64,000 nt of DNA from Enterococcus sp. BWR-S5 (GCF_016745255.1 NZ_JADOEQ010000013.1:62001-126000), one strand, 5' to 3'; counted from the stretch's first letter, positions 17,068-26,375 are shown. Translations and numbers: made by a program. Notes: a model not told the origin generated them from the letters alone.

Positions 17068-17985
17068 TTACTCCCCTCTTTCTTTTTCGATAATATCAAA
17101 AAACACATCATTTAATGTTGGCTGCTTCTGTTCAAAATTACTTATAAAAATTTGTGCTTGCTGCAGCTCGTTTAGTAATCTAGTGGTTTCTGCTACTTGA
17201 CTATTGGTGACAACAGTCAACGTCAGCTGTTCTTCATTCACCGTACCGTCAATCAACGTTTGTGCCTTTTGTAAGTCTTCTTTATGCAAAAATGTCAATT
17301 CCAGCTGTCCTTGAGGCAGATGTGTTTTCACCTCAGCCAGACTTCCCTGAACAGCAATTTTGCCATGATTCAAAATCGCCACTTGATCCGCCAGCTGATC
17401 CGCCTCTTCTAAATATTGAGTGGTCAGAAAAATTGTTACACCAGCTGCTTTAATTTCTTGAATAATTTGCCACATCGTTGCTCTTGCCTGAGGGTCTAAA
17501 CCAGTTGTCGGTTCATCCAGAAAAAGAACTTTTGGATTCCCCAGCAAGCTCATAGCCAAATCAAGCTTTCGTTTCATACCGCCTGAATACGTTTGAACAG
17601 AACGATCTGCTGCATCAATCAAATCAAAGCGTTCCAATAGCTGCTGAATCATTTGTGTCTCCTTTTGATGCCGTAGCTTTGCGATTAACTCAAGATTTTC
17701 TCTTCCTGTCAGGATTTCATCTACAGAAGCAGTCTGGCCTGTTAGGCTGATACTATTACGAACTTGTCTGCTTTCCTTTGCACTATCATGGCCGACAATC
17801 TTTATTTGCCCAGCATCTGCTTTCAATAAGGTTGTCAGCATTCTAACGATGGTCGTCTTACCCGCTCCATTTGTTCCCAGCAACGCAAAGACCTTTCCAA
17901 AAGGGACACTGAAACTAACATCCTTAATCACAGCAAAATCAGCAAATGATTTTTTTAAATTCTTCACTTCAATTGCATTACTCAT
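17068..17985 (-). CDS. ABC transporter ATP-binding protein (DrrA-like)
   Basis: 305 residues. Walker A GTNGAGKTT, signature YSGGMKRKLDLAMSL, Walker B KVLFLDEPTTGLDP and an H-loop-like TTQYLEEADQLADQ, where Gln replaces the usual switch His, as in DrrA-type proteins. The C-terminal 80 residues form the DrrA accessory domain. The ATG has TTAGGAG. It is first in the operon, downstream of a promoter embedded in inverted repeats. Confidence 0.9.
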   Translation of the reverse strand: MSNAIEVKNLKKSFADFAVIKDVSFSVPFGKVFALLGTNGAGKTTIVRMLTTLLKADAGQIKIVGHDSAKESRQVRNSISLTGQTASVDEILTGRENLELIAKLRHQKETQMIQQLLERFDLIDAADRSVQTYSGGMKRKLDLAMSLLGNPKVLFLDEPTTGLDPQARATMWQIIQEIKAAGVTIFLTTQYLEEADQLADQVAILNHGKIAVQGSLAEVKTHLPQGQLELTFLHKEDLQKAQTLIDGTVNEEQLTLTVVTNSQVAETTRLLNELQQAQIFISNFEQKQPTLNDVFFDIIEKERGE

Positions 17986-18001
17986 TCGATTTCACTCCTA
18001 A

Positions 18002-18078
18002 CTACTTAGTATTATCTAGTACCACTATATAATAATGCTAAGTAGATGAAAAATCAACTACTTTGTTTCACTAAGTAG
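18002..18078 (-). promoter_or_regulatory. Promoter with four CTACTTAG-type half-sites
   Basis: On the minus strand there is TTGATT (18052-18057), 17 bases and TATTAT (18029-18034). Two inverted repeats frame it: CTACTTAG (18002-18009) with CTAAGTAG (18038-18045), and CTACTTTG (18058-18065) with CTAAGTAG (18071-18078). One half-site lies in the promoter spacer. This is the likely operator of the PadR regulator encoded in the operon. Confidence 0.7.
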
Positions 18079-18166
18079 AGTTTTGACTTATTACATCTAC
18101 AACGTAATTTGCAGACTGCTATTGGTTAGTAAGTAATAGTTCGTATTGAAATAGCTCCAAAAAAAA

Positions 18167-18193
18167 AAGAGAATCATTTTAACCGATTCTCTT
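18167..18193. terminator. Bidirectional terminator-like hairpin
   Basis: AAGAGAATC (18167-18175) pairs with GATTCTCTT (18185-18193). There are T runs on both strands (TTTTT on +, a long A run read as T on -). No converging + gene lies close, so it is probably a second stop for the KTR/GT operon. Confidence 0.6.
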
Positions 18194-18317
18194 TTTCGCA
18201 TTATTCATTTTCAGAGCTTTCTCGCTTTATACTTTTTCAAGAAAATCACATGCAATAAGGAATAGCTGCGAATACAGCCCCTCTTGAATGCCAACATGGA
18301 TTTCTTATTAATGAAAA

Positions 18318-18363
18318 AGAGCCAATAACTGTAGTCTGTTAAGACTTACTCGTTATCGGCTCT
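18318..18363 (-). terminator. Terminator overlapping the end of the KTR gene
   Basis: On the minus strand AGAGCCGATAAC pairs with GTTATTGGCTCT (one mismatch in 12), with an inner AGTCT/AGACT hairpin, and is followed by TTTTTCATT. The first arm includes the last two codons and stop of the KTR gene. Confidence 0.7.
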
Positions 18364-18544
18364 GCATTAATATGTCTGGCTCTTTGATAATCGTAACTTC
18401 AAAATTTTTAATGTTAATAACTGTTTCGGTTTTACATTTTGGACAGTACAATGGGAAGCATTCGACGTTAGTCATTTCAAAAATTTTATTTCTTGTTTTT
18501 CCATGACATATCGGACAATATATCCACTTAGATTTCAAATTCAT
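18353..18544 (-). CDS. Cysteine-rich KTR domain protein
   Basis: 63-residue zinc-ribbon protein with two CxxC knuckles, YCPICHGKTRNKI and YCPKCKTETVIN. The KTR-containing first knuckle and FPLYCPKC match the Cys-rich KTR family, often found in mobile elements of enterococci and streptococci. RBS GAGGTGAG. It follows the GT4 gene by 22 bases, so it is probably co-transcribed. Its role is unknown; nucleic-acid binding is possible. Confidence 0.8.
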   Translation of the reverse strand: MNLKSKWIYCPICHGKTRNKIFEMTNVECFPLYCPKCKTETVINIKNFEVTIIKEPDILMQSR

Positions 18545-18566
18545 TTTTTACTCACCTCTTCTAACC

Positions 18567-19619
18567 TCATTTACCATCAGTGTTTTCCAGCTGAAACGGC
18601 AAAACTTCTTTTTCTTGAGCTAAAACCTGTTGATAAACAGCCATTAACTGCTTTCCAATCGCATGTATACTTCTTTTTTCAGCTGTTTTAAAACCTTCTG
18701 AAGCAACGGAAGGAAACTCTCCATTAATTATCCTTTTTATGTCTTTCGCAAACTCTTCATTTGAACTTGCCTTATAGCAGTTTTTCCCAGAGATTAACCA
18801 ATCTTGATAGACAGGGATATCACGGACTAATACTTGCTGACGGCTGGCTAATGCTTCTAAAACGACAATCCCTTCTGTCTCTTCATAGGATGGGAAAAAG
18901 AATAAATCAGCTCCAGAATACGCACCTTCAAGCACATCTCCTTTAATATAACCTGGAAAGATAACGTTCTCCGGATGATCCTTTTTCACAATTTTCCTTA
19001 TATTGCGTGGAACACTCATTAATGCTACATGACCAAACCAGATAAACGTATAATCAGGAAATTTTTTAGCTAATTCGACAAAATCAATGATACCTTTACG
19101 TTTAAAGAACAATCCAACACAGATAATCACCTTTTGATTAGGCTCTAAATGGAAATAGTCTCTAAATAACTTTTCTTTATAGGAATCCGGCTGATATTCT
19201 TTTAAATCAATTCCATTAGAAATTGCCGATATCGGGAGGTTTAGCCCATGCTTTTCCAGTAATCCTTTTGAATATGGCGTAGGCGTAATTAAGTAATCTG
19301 CCTTTTTATAGAGACTGATTAAATACCGACCAAACAGAGGAGCTAATAGATTTGATCCAATAAATGAGTTGCGAAAATCTTCTTCTGTAGAATGGGCATG
19401 GTAAATTACTTTCTTTCCCAAACGTCTTGCTTTACGAATCATCCTCCGACTATTCAAACCATACGTATTAATGTGTAATATGTCATAATCGAGACACTCA
19501 GAATCAAGCGTATACGAGATGCCCATTTCCTCAAGTGCCTGTTTCTGATGTTCCAAAGCACGACCGATTCCTGACTTTGCTAAAACTTTAGCACCTTCAA
19601 AATAAATCAATATTTTCAT
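18567..19619 (-). CDS. GT4-family glycosyltransferase (glycolipid-synthase-like)
   Basis: 350-residue GT-B enzyme. The N-terminus has KSGIGRALEHQKQALEEMG and DYDILHINTYG. The donor domain carries VGLFFKRKGIIDFVELAK and the E-x7-E region SYEETEGIVVLEALAS. The opening motif is like that of lactic acid bacterial glycolipid synthases such as CpoA/BgsA, which glycosylate glucosyl-diacylglycerol; that comparison is from memory. RBS AAGGAG. It sits at the end of a YtrA-type ABC operon, which suggests a cell-envelope role. Confidence 0.75.
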   Translation of the reverse strand: MKILIYFEGAKVLAKSGIGRALEHQKQALEEMGISYTLDSECLDYDILHINTYGLNSRRMIRKARRLGKKVIYHAHSTEEDFRNSFIGSNLLAPLFGRYLISLYKKADYLITPTPYSKGLLEKHGLNLPISAISNGIDLKEYQPDSYKEKLFRDYFHLEPNQKVIICVGLFFKRKGIIDFVELAKKFPDYTFIWFGHVALMSVPRNIRKIVKKDHPENVIFPGYIKGDVLEGAYSGADLFFFPSYEETEGIVVLEALASRQQVLVRDIPVYQDWLISGKNCYKASSNEEFAKDIKRIINGEFPSVASEGFKTAEKRSIHAIGKQLMAVYQQVLAQEKEVLPFQLENTDGK

Positions 19620-19642
19620 TGTAATGCTCCTTTCTTTTCAGT

Positions 19643-20368
19643 TTATTGTTGGATAATTCGACGCTTATTAAGCGGATAAGCGATTAAAAAAATACCACTG
19701 GTAAGAATAGTCAACGTCACTGAAAAATGACTGATACTGGGAAGACTACTCTGTAACCCTAAAGCCCAGACAAAAAACTTAGAAAAGGCAATAGAACTAG
19801 CTGTATCCGACTGGCTAAAAATGCTAAACATAATCGGTAGAGCAATCAAAATGGCTAGAGTAATCACCTTTTGACGAGTAGAAAAGCGGTCATTAAAAAT
19901 TGCTGCCAATAGTGCAAAACTACTTACCAAAAAAAGTAATAGTGAAAAAAGAACTATACTTTGAGAAAAATCTCCTCTAGCGTAGACATCTACAATATTC
20001 AGATGGTAATCAATGTTCTTAATAAAATTGTAGGAAATAAATTTTTGAATACAAACTAATATGAAGGAAACACCCATTGAAACGAGGAAATTTATCAAAA
20101 GATTAACCAAGAAAAAGTTTAATCGACTGATTCCATTTTGAATAAAAAACCTAAAATCACTCTGTATTCCGTTAAAAGAAATTAGGAGGACGAAAACCAT
20201 AGCCGGTCCAACTAAATCGGTGCTGCCATTTCCATGAAAACCACTAGTGGATAGATGAGAAACAATTAATGGAAGTATTCCCAGTAATACGAAAAAGAAA
20301 ACTAAGTAGCAAGCTATTAAGGTAAGCTGTGTTCGAAAGCGATAGTGAAATGCTGCTTTAAATTTCAT
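19643..20368 (-). CDS. ABC transporter permease subunit
   Basis: 241 residues, six hydrophobic segments (ACYLVFFFVLLGILPLIV, FFLVNLLINFLVSMGVSFILV, VLFSLLLFLVSSFALLAAIF and others) and a basic C-terminus. No ABC permease signature is strong enough to name a substrate. The ATG overlaps the ATPase stop (ATGA). With the neighbouring ATPase and YtrA-like regulator it forms an envelope-stress-type ABC exporter. Confidence 0.75.
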   Translation of the reverse strand: MKFKAAFHYRFRTQLTLIACYLVFFFVLLGILPLIVSHLSTSGFHGNGSTDLVGPAMVFVLLISFNGIQSDFRFFIQNGISRLNFFLVNLLINFLVSMGVSFILVCIQKFISYNFIKNIDYHLNIVDVYARGDFSQSIVLFSLLLFLVSSFALLAAIFNDRFSTRQKVITLAILIALPIMFSIFSQSDTASSIAFSKFFVWALGLQSSLPSISHFSVTLTILTSGIFLIAYPLNKRRIIQQ

Positions 20369-21225
20369 ATCGAACCCCTCTTTCTTTTAGTTAATTGAAT
20401 AAAGTATTCTTGCAGGCTGACCTTCTCCACAGTAATCTCTGAAGGAAGCGCTACATCAAACGGCCATTTCACATAGGCTGTCATGGAGCCACCAAAAGAT
20501 TGATTCGCCAAGATTTCTAAATCATCAGAGAAGGAGGTGAATATTTCCTGCGGCCCCTTGATTACACGAATCTGAGCCAAGATATTTTCGGTAGAATCGT
20601 TTTGTATGACTTTTCCATCATCGATAAACACAACTTCTTCAATTATATTAGCTATTTCTTCTATTAGGTGAGTTGAAATAATGAATGTTCTCGACCGTGC
20701 TCCATACGAATCCAATAAATATTCATAGAATAAATCTCTATGCGTAGCATCTAAACCTAAAACAGGTTCGTCCAAAAAAATATAATCACAAGGCACACAT
20801 AACGCTGTTATTAGCTTAACAATACTACGGTAGCCGGTTGAAAGCTTTCGAAAACTTAATGCTTGATTCACATCAAAATCAATAATCATTTGCTCCGCTA
20901 GTTGCCAATCAAAAGTTCCATAGAATGTCTCAGTCACTTTAAATATGGTGTGAACTTTCATATTACCAGGGAAAAGATTATCTTCACTCATCAAATATAT
21001 TCTATTCAGCTGCGGCTCTTGATCCGTTATTGGTTGATTATCTAAACAAATAGTTCCACTAGTAGAAAAATTTCGATTGGCAATAATATTTAACAGTGTA
21101 CTTTTGCCCGCACCATTTCTGCCCAACAAACCATAAATTTTCTGGGGTTCAAAGGTAAGTGTGATATCACTTATGGCTGCTTTTTCCTTGTATTTTTTTG
21201 ATACATCTTTAATTACCAAGCTCAA
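20365..21225 (-). CDS. ABC transporter ATP-binding protein (YtrB-like)
   Basis: 286 residues. Walker A LLGRNGAGKSTLLN, signature region KLSTGYRSIVKL (degenerate LSGGQ), Walker B YIFLDEPVLGLD and switch STHLIEEIANIIEE. The start is TTG at 21225, whose TTGA overlaps the GntR stop; AGGGGG lies upstream. The degenerate signature motif is typical of YtrB-type ATPases associated with GntR/YtrA regulators. Confidence 0.85.
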   Translation of the reverse strand: MSLVIKDVSKKYKEKAAISDITLTFEPQKIYGLLGRNGAGKSTLLNIIANRNFSTSGTICLDNQPITDQEPQLNRIYLMSEDNLFPGNMKVHTIFKVTETFYGTFDWQLAEQMIIDFDVNQALSFRKLSTGYRSIVKLITALCVPCDYIFLDEPVLGLDATHRDLFYEYLLDSYGARSRTFIISTHLIEEIANIIEEVVFIDDGKVIQNDSTENILAQIRVIKGPQEIFTSFSDDLEILANQSFGGSMTAYVKWPFDVALPSEITVEKVSLQEYFIQLTKRKRGSI

Positions 21226-21599
21226 AGTTTATACCCCCTATCAATTAGTTTTTTAAGTTCTTCAGCTGAAATATCCAATTTTTTTGCATCAGATACAAAT
21301 TGAAAAACCTCTATTGTTAAAAACTCATCCTTTCTAATTGTCCCGATTTTTTCTTTGGCTCCAGCCGTTACAAACATTCCTATCCCTCGTTTCTTTTCAA
21401 GTAAGCCACGCTCAACTAAGATACCCATCCCTTTTAAAACAGTAGCAGGATTAATTTGATAATTTTTAGAAATTTCTGTAGTTGATGGTATCTGAGTCCC
21501 TTCTTTGAAGGAACCATTGAAAATCCCTTCTGATAATTGATCAGCGACTTGCTGAAATAAAGGTTTTTCTCCTGAATAATCAAAATCCAAACGTCTCAC
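21222..21599 (-). CDS. GntR family regulator, YtrA subfamily
   Basis: 125 residues: a GntR winged helix (FQQVADQLSEGIFNGSFKEGTQIPSTTEISKNYQINPATVLKGMGILVERGLLE) and only a short helical tail, which is diagnostic of YtrA. The annotated start is GTG at 21599, but GAGGTGAG is better placed for TTG at 21590, so the true start may be there. It is first in its operon, beneath an inverted repeat that overlaps the promoter, so autorepression is likely. Confidence 0.85.
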   Translation of the reverse strand: MRRLDFDYSGEKPLFQQVADQLSEGIFNGSFKEGTQIPSTTEISKNYQINPATVLKGMGILVERGLLEKKRGIGMFVTAGAKEKIGTIRKDEFLTIEVFQFVSDAKKLDISAEELKKLIDRGYKL

Positions 21600-21604
21600 C
21601 TCGC

Positions 21605-21655
21605 CATATGGTTAGTTGCTTATATAACTAACCGTATAACGTCAGTCTTTTTTTG
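21605..21655 (-). promoter_or_regulatory. Promoter and operator of the GntR/ABC operon
   Basis: GGTTAGTT (21610-21617) and AACTAACC (21626-21633) form a perfect inverted repeat around 8 bases, extendable to 12-base arms with one mismatch. A TTGACA lies upstream on the minus strand near 21654, with TACGGT 17 bases on, so the palindrome covers the -10 and start region. It fits a YtrA-type repressor site. Confidence 0.65.
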
Positions 21656-21778
21656 TCAATCATATTTCAATAAATACTCTCAATCATTCTGTTTTCATTA
21701 ACTTTTTTAAGAAACAGTTATTCCTACACTTTTTATTGGGTATGCTGATTTCAACTTTTTAGAATATAAAAAGACAGC

Positions 21779-21824
21779 AAAAAAACTTGGAGTAAAACAG
21801 AAATTTCCTGTTTTTTGCTCCAAG
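21779..21824 (-). terminator. Terminator of the pot operon
   Basis: On the minus strand CTTGGAGCAAAAAACAG pairs with CTGTTTTACTCCAAG and is followed by seven T. It lies 84 bases past the potD stop. Otherwise the gap 21656-21908 shows nothing. Confidence 0.8.
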
Positions 21825-21908
21825 CTCTACAATTTTATTCAGTTTTTGTCCTATCAGCATTCTATTAGTTAAAGCAGAATTGTAAAAGTCTATATTTAAG
21901 TTTCCACC

Positions 21909-22982
21909 CTATTTCCGATACATCTTAAACTCCAAGAATAGATCATTGTATATTTCCAGATACTTGGAGCCTAAGTCTTCGTATACCTCAAGACGAGAGA
22001 TGGTTTCATCATTAGGATAGAATTGTTCATCCTCCGAAATTTCTTTTGGCAGCAAAGCTTCTGCCTTTTTATTCGGTGTGGAATAGCCGATATATTCTGC
22101 ATTTTTCGCAGCAATCTCGGGACGCAGCATAAAGTTGATAAATGCATATGCACCATCAATATTCTTCGCTGTTTTCGGAATGACGATATTATCGAACCAC
22201 AGATTTGACCCCTTTGAAGGGATGACATAGTGAAGATGCTCATTGCCATCCAGCATTTCGGCTGCTTCACCTGAAAAGGACACAGCTACGGCGCTCTCTT
22301 CATTAATCATGTACATCTTAATTTCATCTGCAACAATCGCTTTGACGTTGGCAGTCAGCTTGTTCAGCTTATCTGAAGCCTCTGCCAGCTCTTTATCATT
22401 CTTGCTGTTTAAAGAATAGCCTAAGCTGTTTAGAGACAGCCCCATGACCTCGCGTGCACCATCAATCAGCATCAAATTGTCCTTCAGCTCCGGACGCCAC
22501 AGGTCATCCCATTCCTGAATCTGCTCTCCATCAACAAATTTGTCATTGTAAATAATCCCCAGTGTTCCCCAGAAGTAAGGGATTGAATAGTGATTATTTG
22601 GATCAAAATCCAGATTCAAAAACCGTTCATCAATGTTTTCCAATCCTGTTAGCTTTGTATGATCAATCGCTAGAAGCATATCCTCGCTAATCATTTTTTG
22701 AATCATATATTCAGAAGGAATCGTAATATCGTAAGCCGTTCCCCCTTGCTGAATCTTGGTAAACATCGCTTCATTCGAATCAAAGGTTTCATAATTGACC
22801 TTGTAGCCGGTCTCCTTTTCAAACTCCTTAATCAGCTGAGGATCGATATAATCGCCCCAATTATAGATTGTCAGAGTATCGGCGCCTGCCATGCCACTGG
22901 CGCGTTCCAGTTGACCGACACCTAAGAATAAAACCAAGATAATCAACAAAATGCCAAGAAACAAAGAGTTCAATTTTTTCAT
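21909..22982 (-). CDS. potD: Spermidine/putrescine-binding protein PotD
   Basis: 357-residue extracellular solute-binding protein of the PotABCD importer. An N-terminal hydrophobic segment (residues 8-25) lacks a lipobox cysteine, so the protein is probably signal-anchored or secreted and not a lipoprotein. The mature part opens with LTIYNWGDYIDP, the PotD hallmark, and includes YDITIPSEYMI, IPYFWGTLGIIYN and WFDNIVIPKTAKN. Its ATG overlaps potC by 4 bases. Confidence 0.92.
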   Translation of the reverse strand: MKKLNSLFLGILLIILVLFLGVGQLERASGMAGADTLTIYNWGDYIDPQLIKEFEKETGYKVNYETFDSNEAMFTKIQQGGTAYDITIPSEYMIQKMISEDMLLAIDHTKLTGLENIDERFLNLDFDPNNHYSIPYFWGTLGIIYNDKFVDGEQIQEWDDLWRPELKDNLMLIDGAREVMGLSLNSLGYSLNSKNDKELAEASDKLNKLTANVKAIVADEIKMYMINEESAVAVSFSGEAAEMLDGNEHLHYVIPSKGSNLWFDNIVIPKTAKNIDGAYAFINFMLRPEIAAKNAEYIGYSTPNKKAEALLPKEISEDEQFYPNDETISRLEVYEDLGSKYLEIYNDLFLEFKMYRK

Positions 22983-23815
22983 GACAACTTCGCCACCTCT
23001 CTTTGTTCACGGCGCAGCTTCTTCACTCGCTTAGAGGTATTATCCTGACTGATAAAGTAGTAGCCAATCACAAGAATCATGGAAAACAAGAAGACCAGTG
23101 CACTCAACGCATTGATTTCCAAGCTGATTCCCTGCCTTGCACGAGAATATATCTCCACAGAAAGCGTCGTAAAGCCATTACCGGTGACGAAAAAGGTGAC
23201 CGCAAAATCATCCAGGGAATAGGTAAACGCCATGAAATAACCCGCAATAATTCCCGGTGACAAATAAGGTAGAACAATGCTTTTTAGCACTTGAAAGTTG
23301 CTGGCACCAAGGTCTCTGGCAGCATCCACCATCGAATCGTTCATCTCCTGCAGCTTCGGCAGAACCATTAATACCACGATAGGAATACTGAAAGCAATAT
23401 GAGATAAAAGCACACTTGTAAAGCCCAGACTGATAAAGCCTACTGCTGTAAAGAAAATCAGAAAGCTGGCACCGATGATAACATCTGGTGACACCAGCAA
23501 AATATTATTGAAGCTCAGCAATGCGGTACGGCTGCGGCGACCTTTGGTATAGTAAATCGCCATGGCACCAAATGTTCCAATGACTGTCGCCAGTAGCGCA
23601 GATAGAAATGCCAAAAGAAATGTATTCAGCACAATAATCAATAGACGGGTATCTTCAAAAACAGCCGAATAATTGGCCAATGTAAAGCCCGTAAACTCAT
23701 TCATTGTCTCTCCGTCGTTAAAGGAAAAAAGAATCAGATAAAATATTGGCGCATAAAGCAATAAGAACACAAGAATAAGGTAGACATTCGACCACTTGAA
23801 TTTCTTTCTGATCAT
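22979..23815 (-). CDS. potC: Spermidine/putrescine ABC permease PotC
   Basis: 278 residues, six membrane helices. The EAA loop reads DAARDLGASNFQVLKSIVLPYLSPGIIAG. The last helices are followed by a basic tail. It overlaps potB and potD by 4 bases each, indicating translational coupling. It pairs with PotB to form the polyamine channel. Confidence 0.92.
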   Translation of the reverse strand: MIRKKFKWSNVYLILVFLLLYAPIFYLILFSFNDGETMNEFTGFTLANYSAVFEDTRLLIIVLNTFLLAFLSALLATVIGTFGAMAIYYTKGRRSRTALLSFNNILLVSPDVIIGASFLIFFTAVGFISLGFTSVLLSHIAFSIPIVVLMVLPKLQEMNDSMVDAARDLGASNFQVLKSIVLPYLSPGIIAGYFMAFTYSLDDFAVTFFVTGNGFTTLSVEIYSRARQGISLEINALSALVFLFSMILVIGYYFISQDNTSKRVKKLRREQREVAKLS

Positions 23816-24621
23816 TTCACTTTGCCCCCTTTTCTTTTTTCACCTGTTAAAATCATAACTGCCACCATCGCCACAATCAGCACCACACCAATGGTTGAAC
23901 CCATTCCCCAGTTTTGCGTGACTAGAAAATGCTGCTCAATCGCAGTTCCCAGTGTAATGACACGATTTCCACCAATCAAACGAGTCAGCATAAACAAAGA
24001 AAGCGAAGGGATAAATACTGCTTGGACACCACTCTTCACGCCATTCAAGGATAAAGGAAAAATCACTCGACGGAAGGTTTCAGCACTGTTTGCGCCTAAA
24101 TCCCGACTAGCACTGATTAATGAAGGGTTCATCTCCTCCAGCGCATTGAAAATCGGCATAATCATAAACGGCAGCTCAATATAGGCTGCAACAAACAAGA
24201 AACTAAAATCCGTAAATAGGATTTGCTGCGACCCAATACCCATAAAATTCAAAAACTGATTCACAGTGCCATGCATACTAAAAATTCCGATAAAGGCATA
24301 GGCTTTCAACAAGAGATTCACCCAAGTCGGTAAAATAACCAACATCAGCCACAGCTGCTTATGCTGCAGCTTTGTTAAAAAGTACGCAGTCGGATAGCTA
24401 ATCAGCAATGTCACCAGAGTAATCAAAAACGCATACCAAACAGAGTTAAAGGTCATCGCCAAGTAAGTGCCGGACGTAAAATACGTCTGGTAGTTCGTCA
24501 ACGTGAACTGTCCGTTCGTATCAAAAAATGATTGATACACAATCATCAGCACAGGGGCGATAACAAAAAGCATCAGCCATAATGCGTATGGAATCGAATA
24601 AATTCGACGTACTGTTTTCAT
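23812..24621 (-). CDS. potB: Spermidine/putrescine ABC permease PotB
   Basis: 269 residues. The ATG at 24621 is preferred over the upstream in-frame start at 24681 because GGAGG lies 7 bases before it and the longer form would overlap potA by 50 bases. It has six helices and an EAA loop SASRDLGANSAETFRRVIFPLSLNGVKSG. The start of the mature fold, YSIPYALWLMLFVIAPVLMIVYQSF, is typical PotB. Confidence 0.92.
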   Translation of the reverse strand: MKTVRRIYSIPYALWLMLFVIAPVLMIVYQSFFDTNGQFTLTNYQTYFTSGTYLAMTFNSVWYAFLITLVTLLISYPTAYFLTKLQHKQLWLMLVILPTWVNLLLKAYAFIGIFSMHGTVNQFLNFMGIGSQQILFTDFSFLFVAAYIELPFMIMPIFNALEEMNPSLISASRDLGANSAETFRRVIFPLSLNGVKSGVQAVFIPSLSLFMLTRLIGGNRVITLGTAIEQHFLVTQNWGMGSTIGVVLIVAMVAVMILTGEKRKGGKVK

Positions 24622-24631
24622 GTCCTGCCTC

Positions 24632-25720
24632 CTACTCTTCGTAACTTTCCAAACGTGCATCAAAGTCTTCTTCAGACTCATTGAAACGCATCACATGAAT
24701 ATCCTCCGGCTCAAAGAACAAACCAACCTGTGAGCCTTCTACTGCTTTTCGAGTTGAATGGACAACCCACTCATTCTCCTGTTCATCATGACAGACAATC
24801 TCATAATGCACCCCACGGAAAAGCTGTGTATCAACAGTGACAATCAACTTGCCCTTGTCCTTTGTAGTAATTGTCAAATCCTCCGGACGCAAAACAACCT
24901 CAACTGCTTCATTTGGACGCATCCCGCCATCCACACATTCAAACCGTTTGCCGACAAATTCAACCAAATTATCTTCAATCATTCGACCATCAACAATGTT
25001 GCTTTCACCGACAAAATCGGCAACGAAGTGATTGATCGGCTCATCATAGATATCTACAGGCGTTCCGCTTTGAACAATTTCACCCTTGTTCATGACAAAT
25101 ATCTCGTCGCTCATTGCCAAGGCCTCTTCCTGATCATGGGTAACAAAGATAAAGGTAATTCCTAGTCGCTGCTGCAGCTCCCTCAGCTCATATTGCATAG
25201 CTGTTCTCAGCTTCAAATCCAGCGCTGATAATGGCTCATCCAGCAGTAATACCTTCGGCTCATTCACGATTGCCCGAGCAATGGCAACCCTTTGTCTCTG
25301 ACCTCCGGACATCTCGCTGATTTCTCGCTTTTCATAGCCTGGAAGCTGCACCATACGCAACGCATCAATCACCTTTTTCTCAATCTCCTGCTTTGGCATC
25401 TTCTTAATCTTTAGCCCAAAGGCTACATTATCAAAAACATTCATATGAGGAAACAAGGCATAGTCCTGAAACACTGTGTTAACTGGACGTTTATTCGCCG
25501 GCACATCATTGATTCGGTTGCCCTCAAAATAGACATCCCCTTTACTGACATCCGTAAAGCCTGCCAGAATTCTCAAAATCGTCGTTTTACCACAGCCGGA
25601 AGGACCCAAAAGCGTATAAAATTTTCCTTCTTCTATCTCAAAACTAACATTCTTCAACACTGTTTCATCATCGTCATACTGCTTCAAAACATCTTCAAAT
25701 GAAATAATTGTTTTTCCCAC
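24632..25720 (-). CDS. potA: Spermidine/putrescine ABC ATPase PotA
   Basis: 362 residues: Walker [16 protein letters not shown]-loop, signature [15 protein letters not shown], Walker [13 protein letters not shown], switch [10 protein letters not shown] and a C-terminal TOBE domain ([12 protein letters not shown]). The start is GTG at 25720 with GGAGG 9 bases upstream; that site overlaps the regulator's stop region. It energises import by PotBC with PotD. Confidence 0.95.
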   Translation of the reverse strand: MGKTIISFEDVLKQYDDDETVLKNVSFEIEEGKFYTLLGPSGCGKTTILRILAGFTDVSKGDVYFEGNRINDVPANKRPVNTVFQDYALFPHMNVFDNVAFGLKIKKMPKQEIEKKVIDALRMVQLPGYEKREISEMSGGQRQRVAIARAIVNEPKVLLLDEPLSALDLKLRTAMQYELRELQQRLGITFIFVTHDQEEALAMSDEIFVMNKGEIVQSGTPVDIYDEPINHFVADFVGESNIVDGRMIEDNLVEFVGKRFECVDGGMRPNEAVEVVLRPEDLTITTKDKGKLIVTVDTQLFRGVHYEIVCHDEQENEWVVHSTRKAVEGSQVGLFFEPEDIHVMRFNESEEDFDARLESYEE

Positions 25721-25737
25721 TTTTTCATTCCTCCAGA

Positions 25738-26280
25738 TTAAAGATAAGATTCAGTCGCCACGATCAGCACACGGCTTTTTCCTTTTGACTTATTTTTTAA
25801 TTGATGAGGCTCTGTCGCCTCGTAATAGATGGCTTCTCCTTTTCTTGCTGCATGACTGACCTCTCCAAGAACCAAAGAAACAGTTCCCTCCAGCACAAAG
25901 ATAAAGGTCTCTGAGAGAGAAGGCTCAAAATTTTTGTACTCCCCATCTTTATCAAACGTCAGCAAGACAGGCTCCATTTCCTTCTCATTCGATTCCGGAA
26001 TCAACCATTTCAATTGATACCCGTTTTCTTCATCCTGATAATAAGTACAGTCCTGCTCACCATAAACAATTTTTTGTTCCGTATTATCTTCACTGAAAAA
26101 TTCCTCGGGTGTTACTCCAAGGACCTCCAATATATTAAAAAAGGTTTCCATTGACGGCGAGCTTAAGTCCCGCTCCAATTGAGAAATATACCCCTTGGTT
26201 AAATCTGTTCGCTCTCCCAGCTCTTCCTGGGTCAGATTCTTTTGGATACGAAGGTTTTTTAACTTCTCACCAATCTCCAT
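25738..26280 (-). CDS. XRE-family regulator with cupin domain
   Basis: 180 residues. An N-terminal helix-turn-helix ([36 protein letters not shown]) is followed by a cupin barrel ([34 protein letters not shown]). The domain order is that of PuuR-like regulators. It is the first gene of the pot operon in many Firmicutes, which suggests polyamine-responsive control. RBS GGTGAGG. Confidence 0.85.
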   Translation of the reverse strand: MEIGEKLKNLRIQKNLTQEELGERTDLTKGYISQLERDLSSPSMETFFNILEVLGVTPEEFFSEDNTEQKIVYGEQDCTYYQDEENGYQLKWLIPESNEKEMEPVLLTFDKDGEYKNFEPSLSETFIFVLEGTVSLVLGEVSHAARKGEAIYYEATEPHQLKNKSKGKSRVLIVATESYL

Positions 26281-26319
26281 AACCTCACCTCATCCTACTC
26301 TTTTTCATTTAAAGACCTA

Positions 26320-26375
26320 TAAGTTTACTTATACTAAACTAAGAGTTTAATTTCACCTTTTTCAGTATACGGACT
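26320..26375 (-). promoter_or_regulatory. Candidate promoter/operator of the pot operon
   Basis: On the minus strand AGTTTAGTATAAGTAAACT forms 6-base inverted arms (AGTTTA/TAAACT) around the TATAAG -10. A GTGAAA lies 17 bases upstream of it. A repressor bound to the palindrome would block the promoter. Confidence 0.45.

Noticed and set aside
18353-18544. Cys-rich KTR gene as sign of an integrated conjugative element
   Set aside because: No integrase, relaxase, transposase or flanking direct repeat was seen nearby.
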